Shown: positions 18,325 through 24,726 of the stretch, piece by piece | How the letters are laid out: the number at the start of each line of letters is the position of its first letter | How positions within the stretch are numbered: the first letter of the stretch is position 1 | Program-made: the position numbers and the translations under genes | Source of the DNA: Streptomyces sp. NBC_01244 | Lineage (GTDB): Bacteria > Actinomycetota > Actinomycetes > Streptomycetales > Streptomycetaceae | Assembly: GCF_035987325.1 (NCBI RefSeq) | Contig: NZ_CP108488.1 | Location: forward strand, 1,364,001-1,428,000 | Reading direction: 5' to 3' | DNA: 64,000 nt | Notes under the pieces: model-generated | The model's database searches: none | What the model was told of the DNA's origin: nothing | What the model saw: the letters and a program-made list of their open reading frames with translations, nothing else

Positions 18325-19098
18325 TCACAGGCTTGCCTCCAGTGCGTCGCGTAACCGGCGCAGCAACGCCACGTCCGGGGACTGCGCCTGCGTCATCCAG
18401 TCGGGCAGCGGCGTCTCCGCGGCGGCGGGTGCCGGCGCGTGCGGGGTCTCGACCAGCCCGGCCGCCGCGAGGCGTCGTACGTCGAGCAGGGTGTGGAAGG
18501 CCGGCCGGCCCAGCACCCAGGCGAGGTCTGCCGGTGTCCGTACCCCGTCGGCCTGGTCGAGCAGGATCCTTTGGCGTGCGGTGACGGTCTGGCCGGGAGC
18601 GGCGGGGCGGGGCACCACCGGGGAGGTGTCCAGCAGGGGGTAGGGCCAGACCGCGTCGAGCAGTTCCCGGCGGCGGCAGGTCTCCCGCTCGACGGCGGCG
18701 GCCGGAACGGAGCGGACGGAGCCGATCCAGTGGGTGGCCCCGCGCCGGAAGCGGGAGGGGCCGCTGCCCGGGGAGAGCGCGAAGAAGGCGGCGTCGAAGA
18801 TCGCGGCGAGGTGGCATATCTCCAGCTCGCCGCCCGCGAGCCCGCCGCTGTCGACGAGGAAGCGGGCGACCTGGCGGCGGGCGCCGGCCTGGTTCACGGC
18901 GTCGGTCCAGCGCTCGGGGGTGAGACCCCCGCCGGTGGTGAGCAGGACGTCCAGTCCGGGGGTGGCCGGGCTCTCCGCGTGCACCACGCGGCCGTCCTCC
19001 AGGAAGAGCGTGCCGCGCTCGCGGAACAGGGCGCCGGTCGCCCGCTCGGCGGCGAGCCGCGTGAGCAGCGGGGAGACGGCGGCTACGGCGGCGGTCAC
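18325..19098 (-). CDS. PATAN/DUF4388-like protein
   Basis: The 257-residue product opens with LLTRLAAERATGALFRERGTLFLEDGRVVHAESPATPG, the shape of PATAN/DUF4388 domains, which sense or transmit signals in bacterial two-component and chemosensory systems. The rest is helical, with a C-terminal part (VTARQRILLDQADGVRTPADLAWVLGR) that looks like a degenerate winged helix. Its GTG start overlaps the stop of the upstream roadblock gene as GTGA, so the two are translationally coupled. I infer that it works with the roadblock proteins as a signalling module. Confidence 0.8.
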   Translation of the reverse strand: MTAAVAAVSPLLTRLAAERATGALFRERGTLFLEDGRVVHAESPATPGLDVLLTTGGGLTPERWTDAVNQAGARRQVARFLVDSGGLAGGELEICHLAAIFDAAFFALSPGSGPSRFRRGATHWIGSVRSVPAAAVERETCRRRELLDAVWPYPLLDTSPVVPRPAAPGQTVTARQRILLDQADGVRTPADLAWVLGRPAFHTLLDVRRLAAAGLVETPHAPAPAAAETPLPDWMTQAQSPDVALLRRLRDALEASL

Positions 19099-19493
19099 TT
19101 CAGTACCAGCTCCTCGGCCAGGGCCCGGAGTCTGTGCCGGGCGAGGGCGAGGTTGCCGTCGGTCCGGTCGAGCCACAGGTGCAGGAACACGCTGCTGTCG
19201 AAGCTGGTCTCGACGAAGCGGAGCACGTGGTAGCCGGTCCGGGTGGTGACGATCAGGTCCTCCACCGGTGGCCCGGCGGCGTCCTGCGCCCCGGTGCCGC
19301 CCGGGGCGAAGGACTCGTACTCGGCGGCCGCCCGGGCCAGTTCGGCGGTCTCGGCCGCGGTGGTCTCGTGGTCCCCCACCGGTGACTCCCCGGCGGTGCC
19401 GAGGGCCAGTCCGCTGCTCCAGTCGACCAGCGCGGCCCCCCTGGCACCAGGCAGGGCCATGGCTTCGAGCAGGCATTCGTCGATCCCGGGCAC
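19095..19493 (-). CDS. roadblock/LC7-like small protein (C)
   Basis: The 132-residue protein is a diverged paralogue of the 17339-17713 product: GARGAALVDWSSGLALGTAG, TRTGYHVLRFVETSFDSSVFLHLWLDRT, and NLALARHRLRALAEELVLK. It carries an extra Gly/Ala-rich insertion in the middle. The stop overlaps the GTG of the PATAN-like gene by 4 bp. The promoter for the operon probably lies in 19494-19657, where an inverted repeat (CTTCC-N7-GGAAG, 19565-19581) is visible. Confidence 0.82.
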   Translation of the reverse strand: MPGIDECLLEAMALPGARGAALVDWSSGLALGTAGESPVGDHETTAAETAELARAAAEYESFAPGGTGAQDAAGPPVEDLIVTTRTGYHVLRFVETSFDSSVFLHLWLDRTDGNLALARHRLRALAEELVLK

Positions 19494-19564
19494 GCGGGCT
19501 CCCCTCCCGGCCGGACCGTGCGTGGTGCACGGTCGTGCGGCGCGACAGAAGGGAACTTACTCAA

Positions 19565-19581
19565 CTTCCACACTGCGGAAG
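19565..19581. promoter_or_regulatory. short inverted repeat upstream of roadblock operon
   Basis: CTTCC (19565-19569) and GGAAG (19577-19581) are separated by 7 bp, about 72 bp upstream of the roadblock gene starting at 19493. The arms are short, so this is a weak operator candidate. The HTH-only protein encoded just upstream is the obvious regulator to test. Confidence 0.35.
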
Positions 19582-19657
19582 GGCGTTCTGGCATTTTCCG
19601 CTGGAACATGCACGATGGCACGTGACAGCTTGGCCGGAACCCCACCCCTTTTGATCA

Positions 19658-19957
19658 TTACGATGCGAGCGGCAGATCATCCGAGAGCCGGAAGGACCCG
19701 CCCTCGCGCTGGACGTAGCCCTCGTGGCTGAGGGTGCGCAGCAGGTGGTACACGGTGGGCAGCGGGATCCCGGTGACCCGGGCCAGGCGCTTGGCGGTCG
19801 CCCCGCCCTCCGCGTACATCGCTTCCACGAGCCGCAACGCCCGCTGCACGGAACCGATGAGGGTGGGTGCGGTGGTGGTGGCGGCGCTGCCGCCGTCCGC
19901 ACTGTCCGCACTGTCCGCGCCGTCCGCACTGTCCTTCTGGCTGTGTTCGGTGCCCAT
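19658..19957 (-). CDS. IclR-type helix-turn-helix protein lacking an effector domain
   Basis: The 99-residue protein is only an IclR-like winged helix: LIGSVQRALRLVEAMYAEGG, then TAKRLARVTGIPLPTVYHLL (HTH), then RTLSHEGYVQREGGSFRLSD. Full IclR regulators are about 250 residues, with a GAF-like ligand domain that is absent here. Before the HTH lies a low-complexity Ser/Ala/Asp stretch (DSADGADSADSADGG) encoded by a 9-bp repeat. ATG 19957 is chosen because GGGGGA precedes it; an upstream in-frame start at 20020 would extend into the LysR control region. It heads the roadblock/PATAN run and may regulate it. Confidence 0.78.
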   Translation of the reverse strand: MGTEHSQKDSADGADSADSADGGSAATTTAPTLIGSVQRALRLVEAMYAEGGATAKRLARVTGIPLPTVYHLLRTLSHEGYVQREGGSFRLSDDLPLAS

Positions 19958-20043
19958 GAGTGGTCCCCCTGCTCCGGTACGAGGCCTGGCAAACCCATCA
20001 AAGTCGCTCACCGGTCTCAAAACCAGCGGACTCGCGTAAACCT

Positions 20044-20066
20044 GAGCATAAGATCAACTAATGCTC
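20044..20066. promoter_or_regulatory. LysR-type T-N11-A box overlapping the lysR start codon
   Basis: GAGCAT (20044-20049) and ATGCTC (20061-20066) form a perfect 6-bp inverted repeat around an 11-bp spacer, giving the T-N11-A layout of LysR binding sites. The right arm contains the start codon ATG 20061 itself. There is no Shine-Dalgarno before the ATG, and CATAAG 20047-20052 could be a -10 element for a leaderless mRNA. Binding here would block its own promoter. Confidence 0.65.
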
Positions 20067-20957
20067 GACCCCCGGAAACTGAAGCTCCTCGTCGATGTCG
20101 CGCGCACGGGCACCATCGCGGGTGCCGCACTGCGCGCCGACGTCACCGCCTCCGCCGCTTCCCAGCAGCTGTCCGCTCTCGAACGCCAGGCCGGTTGTGC
20201 GCTGCTGGAGCGCTCCGGTCGGAGCGTACGCCTGACCGCCGCCGGGCACACCCTGGTATCCCACGCCACCCGCGTGCTCGCCGAGATCGAGGCCGCGGAG
20301 GAGGCGCTGCGCGATATCGCGGGGCTGCGCGAGGGCCAGTTGCGGGTCGCCACCTTCGCTTCCGCCGCGGAGCCCTTCACGGTTCCGGCGCTGGCCGCGT
20401 TCCGGCGGACCCATCCGGGGCTCGACGTGAGCCTGACCGAGCTCGAACCGGAGCTGGCCCTGCCCTCGCTGGCGGCGGGCAGCCTGGACCTGGCGGTCAC
20501 CCACCAGTACCCCCACCTCCCGGAGCCTGACCTGCGCGGTCTGCGGCAGGTGCTGCTGCGCCGGGAGAAGCTGGTGCTCGCCGTGCCCCCGCACGCCAGG
20601 CCGCCGCTCGACGGGCCGGTCAGGCTCGGCGAGTTCGCCCGTACCGCGTGGGCCTCGACCACGCCCAGCACCGGCTTCCAGGCGGTGACCGAGGGGATCT
20701 GCCGGGCAGCCGGCTTCGAACCGGACATCGCCTTCCGCGCCGACAGCTATCCGATGCTGCTCTCCCTGGTGGCCGCCGACTTCGCGGTGGCGCTGGTGCC
20801 GCAGAGCGCGGCGGACCGGCGCGCGGAGATCTCCTTCCACGACATCGCCGAACCGGCCCATCTCGTACGGGACATCTACGCGACCGTCCGGACCGGGGAC
20901 CGCAACCCGGCGACCGAGTCGATGATCCGGCACCTGGCACGGCAGCTCGGCGGCTGA
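20061..20957 (+). CDS. LysR-family transcriptional regulator
   Basis: The 298-residue protein has the LysR winged helix (LKLLVDVARTGTIAGAALRA, ASAASQQLSALERQAGCALLE) and a periplasmic-binding-protein-like effector domain (GQLRVATFASAAEPFTVPAL to HLARQLGG). The length is standard. The cognate target is unclear: the divergent neighbour is the IclR-type HTH gene, and the downstream gene is convergent. A T-N11-A box over the start codon indicates autoregulation. The effector is unknown. Confidence 0.95.
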   Translation: MLDPRKLKLLVDVARTGTIAGAALRADVTASAASQQLSALERQAGCALLERSGRSVRLTAAGHTLVSHATRVLAEIEAAEEALRDIAGLREGQLRVATFASAAEPFTVPALAAFRRTHPGLDVSLTELEPELALPSLAAGSLDLAVTHQYPHLPEPDLRGLRQVLLRREKLVLAVPPHARPPLDGPVRLGEFARTAWASTTPSTGFQAVTEGICRAAGFEPDIAFRADSYPMLLSLVAADFAVALVPQSAADRRAEISFHDIAEPAHLVRDIYATVRTGDRNPATESMIRHLARQLGG

Positions 20958-21007
20958 TCCTCCCGGCCCGGGCCGGCCGGGTGACGGCCGTCGACTACGG
21001 CGGGCCG

Positions 21008-21961
21008 TCAGATGCGGGCCGGTGTCCAGCCCTCGATGTGCCAGGGTGCGCCGACGGTCAGCGCGTGCGGGGCGCCGGAGACGGTGAGGCAGGCCTCGCG
21101 CGGCGTGCCCTGCTCGAAGGTGAGCCGCAGGGAGCCGTTGCCGGCGACCTCGGCCGTGTTGATCCGGCACAGGGCCAGTTCGCCGAGGAGCGCCAGCGGA
21201 TGACCGGGAAGCATGCTGCCCGGGCTGGCGGAGACCCGGACGTCACCGTCGGCGGCGATGCCGACCCGGACCGAGCCGAAGAGCGGCTGCTCCAGCCGCC
21301 AGGGGGCATCGATGACGATGCGGGCTTCCGCGTCGGTCAGCTCGTCGTGGACGGTGAGGAAGGGCGAGGCCCGGCGGCGCTCTCCCGTCTCCAGGACGAG
21401 GGTGCCCTCGAGGTCCACGGGCAGCGGCGCCTCCCCGCTCGTGACGGGGAACGGACCGCTGTCCACCCGCAGGCACGCCGGGTCCAGACAGTCGGGCACC
21501 GGATCCACCACGGGACCCGGCAGCGGGGGCCGGTCGGTCACCTCGCCCCACAGCGCGGGGACGGCGCGGCGCAGCACCACGTCCGTGACCTCGTCGGCGA
21601 CGCGGGCGGCGGTGCGCTCGTCGGTGATGCTCCACCAGTGGTCGTGCGGATGGCCGAGGAGGCGTCCGATCCTGGCGTGCCAGCCGACGGGACCGACGCG
21701 GTTGGCGCTGAGCCGGGTCCCGAGGGCCGGCCGCAGCCGCCGCAGGGCCTCGTGTTCCTCGTACGGGACCGCGCGCAGGTTCACGGTGAACCTGCACTCG
21801 GCGGCCCCGGACGAAGCGCTCCGCTGGAAGCCGAGCAGCGCGTGGTCGGGTTCGGCGGCGCGGAGCCGGTACTCCAGTCCCGTTCCGGAGAAACCCGCGT
21901 CGCGCAGTGCCGGGGCGATCCGCTCGCGCAGCGTCTGGTGGAACAAATCGGTCGCGTTCAC
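21008..21961 (-). CDS. DUF4304-like protein with a second, DUF6188-like C-terminal part
   Basis: The 317-residue product has an N-terminal DUF4304-like region (FHQTLRERIAPALRDAGF, CRFTVNLRAVPYEEHEAL, WHARIGRLLG, WWSITDERTAARVADEVTD). Its C-terminal half (about 195-317) resembles DUF6188 (LFGSVRVGIAADGDVRVSA, LALLGELALCRINTAEVAGNGSLRLTFEQG). Both families are uncharacterised and common in Streptomyces, sometimes near polymorphic-toxin immunity genes. GTG 21961 is chosen (VNATDLFHQTL); GACACT 7 bp before it could be a -10 element for a leaderless transcript. A TTG 36 bp upstream is possible. It is paired with the DUF6461 gene upstream. Confidence 0.72.
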   Translation of the reverse strand: MNATDLFHQTLRERIAPALRDAGFSGTGLEYRLRAAEPDHALLGFQRSASSGAAECRFTVNLRAVPYEEHEALRRLRPALGTRLSANRVGPVGWHARIGRLLGHPHDHWWSITDERTAARVADEVTDVVLRRAVPALWGEVTDRPPLPGPVVDPVPDCLDPACLRVDSGPFPVTSGEAPLPVDLEGTLVLETGERRRASPFLTVHDELTDAEARIVIDAPWRLEQPLFGSVRVGIAADGDVRVSASPGSMLPGHPLALLGELALCRINTAEVAGNGSLRLTFEQGTPREACLTVSGAPHALTVGAPWHIEGWTPARI

Positions 21962-22016
21962 TCCCGTAGTGTCACAAGCCGCACCCTCCCCGACCAAAAC
22001 CGTCCGTCCCCGGTTC

Positions 22017-22661
22017 CTACTGCGTGCAGGTCACGAAGGCCGGCAGCTGGGTCTCCTCGACGAGGCGCCGGGGCAGGGACAGCGCGAAGCGGTGTTCCAG
22101 TACGGCGAGGGTGAGGCGGTCGCGTTCCCCGTCCGGTTCGCCCTCGGGGCGGGCGTAGCAGCCGTCGGGGGTGAGGATCTTGGCCTCGACCAGTTCCGGC
22201 AGGAGGAAATCGGGCCGGTGGCCGCCGCGCCAGTGTTCCTCGCCGATGCCGAAGCAGCAGACCAGCTCGCCGTCCCGGGCGTACGCGAACTGCTTGGGCG
22301 GGTGATCGGGCTGCGGGTCGAGGTGTACGGCCTCGACGCCGGAGCGGGAGACCTCCGCGAGGCGCTGCGCCCCGGCGGGCACTCCGTGTTCCACGGCGAA
22401 GGACCAGCCGCCCCAGCTACCGACCCGGGCCACCCCGTCGCCGTCCACCGTCTCGGTGACCATGCTCCACGCGTCGATGGCGCCGAGCGGCCCGGGGTGC
22501 AGGTCCGGCAGGGCGCCGAGCCGGGCGGCCAGTTCCTCGGGGCCGATGCCCCGGGCGAAGGTGAGGCTGACGTACCAGGCGTTCCAGTCCGCGAGCCACT
22601 GGATGCCGCCGTCGCAGGCGCGGGCGCCCTCGCCCGTGCCCTGCCCCGTGATGTCCGCCAT
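22017..22661 (-). CDS. DUF6461-like protein
   Basis: The 214-residue protein starts WLADWNAWYVSLTFARGIGPEELAARLGA after a short leader and contains GSWGGWSFAVEHGVP, HPPKQFAYARDGELVCCFGIGEEHWRGG and a helical C-terminus. This matches the DUF6461 family of uncharacterised streptomycete proteins. Start ATG 22661 (MADITG) has GGAGG 10 bp upstream; GTG 22667 is too close to it. It lies 55 bp upstream of the DUF4304-like gene, so the two are probably co-transcribed. No function can be assigned. Confidence 0.8.
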   Translation of the reverse strand: MADITGQGTGEGARACDGGIQWLADWNAWYVSLTFARGIGPEELAARLGALPDLHPGPLGAIDAWSMVTETVDGDGVARVGSWGGWSFAVEHGVPAGAQRLAEVSRSGVEAVHLDPQPDHPPKQFAYARDGELVCCFGIGEEHWRGGHRPDFLLPELVEAKILTPDGCYARPEGEPDGERDRLTLAVLEHRFALSLPRRLVEETQLPAFVTCTQ

Positions 22662-22749
22662 TGCCACGGTTCCTCCCGCGATCCCGCGATGCGAGCCGGT
22701 CCTGCCGGTCCGGCCGGTCCCGCCGGAACCAGCCCTACCGGCACGATAG

Positions 22750-23322
22750 TCAGTCGGCGGGTCCCTCCGGGAGGAGGCGCTTGACCATCGTGTCGATGAG
22801 CCCCTCGACTCCGTGGGGGGACTGGGGATCCAGCAGTCCGGGCACGGTCAGGTCGTCCACGATCAGACCGAGCATGGCCAGGTAGATCAGGACCACGCCC
22901 TGCCGGTCCCCCGGCAGCCCCGCCTCCAGGTGCCAGGCGATGTTCGCCTCCAGTTCGGCGCCCTGGAACCCGGCCAGTGCCTCCTGGAGTTCGGGCCGGC
23001 GGGTGGCCTCCAGGCGCAGTTCCAGCATCGCGGTGTGGACGCTGCGCTCGCGGCGCATCCGTTCCAGGAGCCGGCGCAGCAGCACCTTCGTGTCGAACGG
23101 GCCCGTCAGGTCCGCCGGGTCGGGGGTCAGCCGCTCGCGGGTGCGGTGCAGGATCTGCACGAGGAGCTGGGCGCGGTTGGCGAAGTAGTTGGAGGAGGTG
23201 CCGGTCGGAACCCCGGCCTCCGTGTCCACGGCGCGCAGGGTCAGCCCCCGTGAGCCCTCGCGGGCGAGGACTTCGATGGCGGCGTCGAGCAGCGCGGCGC
23301 GGCGCTCGGGGTTCTGGCGCAT
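22750..23322 (-). CDS. TetR-family transcriptional regulator
   Basis: The 190-residue protein has a TetR HTH (LLDAAIEVLAREGSRGLTLRAVDTEAGVPTGTSSNYFANRAQLL, in pieces: three helices at residues 9-55) and a helical ligand-binding domain. The Ser-Asn-Tyr-Phe recognition segment is typical. A perfect 18-bp palindrome at 23375-23392, in the divergent gap to the PucR gene, is its likely operator. No transporter or enzyme is immediately adjacent, so the divergent PucR-type regulator is the obvious target. The effector is unknown. Confidence 0.93.
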   Translation of the reverse strand: MRQNPERRAALLDAAIEVLAREGSRGLTLRAVDTEAGVPTGTSSNYFANRAQLLVQILHRTRERLTPDPADLTGPFDTKVLLRRLLERMRRERSVHTAMLELRLEATRRPELQEALAGFQGAELEANIAWHLEAGLPGDRQGVVLIYLAMLGLIVDDLTVPGLLDPQSPHGVEGLIDTMVKRLLPEGPAD

Positions 23323-23374
23323 GGGTGGGGTCCCTGACCGTGTGGGCGCGGCTGCCGGTATGACCGCCGCATAT

Positions 23375-23392
23375 GCACTGCACGTGCAGTGC
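23375..23392. promoter_or_regulatory. perfect 18-bp palindrome, probable TetR operator
   Basis: GCACTGCAC and GTGCAGTGC abut to form an exact 18-bp palindrome. It lies 52 bp upstream of the TetR start (23322) and 74 bp upstream of the PucR start (23467). Size, symmetry and place fit a TetR dimer site controlling both genes. Confidence 0.75.
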
Positions 23393-23466
23393 TTCGGACA
23401 CGCTAGCGGACACCGCCTCGTCGCGGCCCTCCCCAGCGCCCCCTCCGACGTGCCACCCTGCCCGTC

Positions 23467-24726
23467 ATGGAGCGGATCATCGGGGAGATACGCGAGGACC
23501 TGGACCGCCGGATCGCCGTGGCCGCCGAGCGGCTCGCGGACCGGTCACCGGCCGAGGATCCGGCCTGCGCGGTCTACGTCGCCCTGCTCGGCCGGGCCGC
23601 CCTGCGCGAGCGGGTCCACCACTTGCTCCGCCAGGCCGTCGACGGACTGGTCCGCGAGGCCCGCGGCCTGCCGCCCGAGCTCGGCGAGGCCCGCGCCGAC
23701 GGCGAACTGCGCGCCCGGCAGGGCCTGCCGCTCGACTCCCTGCTGCGGGTGTACCGGGTCTGCGGCCGGCTGCTGTGGCAGGTCCTGACGGAGGCCGTCG
23801 CCGCCCGGGACCGGGCGGCGCTGCCCCAGCTGCTGCCCGGGGCGCCCGCCCTGTGGGACGTGGTCGACCGGATGGCGGACGCGGCTGCCGAGTCCTACCG
23901 CCGGGCCGAGGCCGTACGCGGCGACCGCGAGCGGGAGCTGCGGGGGGCCCTGCTCGACGCCCTGTTCGACGGCGGCGGGCCGGCGGGCCGGTCCGCCGAG
24001 GCTGCGCGGCGGCTCGGGCTGCCGGAGCGCGGGCGGTTCGCCGTGGTGGTCCTCGACGCCGGGGACGGCGCGTGGGCGACCCCGCAGGGCGGCGCCCCGC
24101 GCGTGCTGTGGCGGATCCGGGCCGACGGGGAGACCGGCCTCGTGGAGCTGGGCCGGCTGCCGCTCGCCTCCGTGACCGATCTGCTCGCACCCCTGGGCTT
24201 ACGGGCCGGGGTGAGCCCGGTGGTGGAGACGCCGGGCGAGCTGGCCGGGGCCCGCCGGCTGGCCGTCCTCGCGCTGTGCGCGGCGCCGGGAGCCGACGGT
24301 CCGCACACCGCCCTGCTGGACGAACGGCTCCCGGCGGCGCTGGTCGCGGCCGAGCCCGAACTCGCGGGCCGACTGCGCCAGGTGGTGCTGGGTCCGGTCC
24401 TGGCGCTGGCCGCGGAGGACCGCAGGGTGCTGCTGACCACCCTGGGGACCTGGCTGACCTGCCGCGGCTCGACCACGTACGCCGCCCAGCGGCTGTACTG
24501 CCACCGCAACACCGTCTCGAACCGGCTGCGCCGCCTGGAGCAGCTCACCGGCCGCTCGCTGGCCGATCCCGCACACGTCGTGGAGCTGGCGCTGGCCCAT
24601 ACGGCGGTCACCCAGCGCCCGGCCGGGTCCCCGCCTCCTCCTGCCGCTCCCCCGGCTCCCCCTTCTCCGCCGGCCGCGCGGACTCCAGCAGGTACGGCAC
24701 GTCGATCACCGCGACCCCGGGCGTGA
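23467..24726 (+). CDS. PucR/CdaR-type transcriptional regulator
   Basis: The 419-residue protein has a helical sensory N-terminus (RARQGLPLDSLLRVYRVCGRLLWQVL, the RsbT-co-antagonist-like pattern seen in this group), a degenerate GGDEF-like middle (RFAVVVLDAGDGAWATPQGG), and the C-terminal PucR HTH_30 (RGSTTYAAQRLYCHRNTVSN, RLRRLEQLTGRSL). After the HTH comes an abnormal 36-residue Pro/Ala/Arg tail (RPAGSPPPPAAPPAPP...). That tail is encoded on the strand opposite the last 119 bp of the potassium importer gene. The tail probably arose by loss of a stop codon. The target and effector are unknown. Confidence 0.9.
   Translation: MERIIGEIREDLDRRIAVAAERLADRSPAEDPACAVYVALLGRAALRERVHHLLRQAVDGLVREARGLPPELGEARADGELRARQGLPLDSLLRVYRVCGRLLWQVLTEAVAARDRAALPQLLPGAPALWDVVDRMADAAAESYRRAEAVRGDRERELRGALLDALFDGGGPAGRSAEAARRLGLPERGRFAVVVLDAGDGAWATPQGGAPRVLWRIRADGETGLVELGRLPLASVTDLLAPLGLRAGVSPVVETPGELAGARRLAVLALCAAPGADGPHTALLDERLPAALVAAEPELAGRLRQVVLGPVLALAAEDRRVLLTTLGTWLTCRGSTTYAAQRLYCHRNTVSNRLRRLEQLTGRSLADPAHVVELALAHTAVTQRPAGSPPPPAAPPAPPSPPAARTPAGTARRSPRPRA

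Noticed and set aside
17339..19957. Streptomyces conservon (cvnABCD)
   Set aside because: No sensor kinase, DUF742 gene or GTPase is present; the order and the extra PATAN and HTH genes do not fit.
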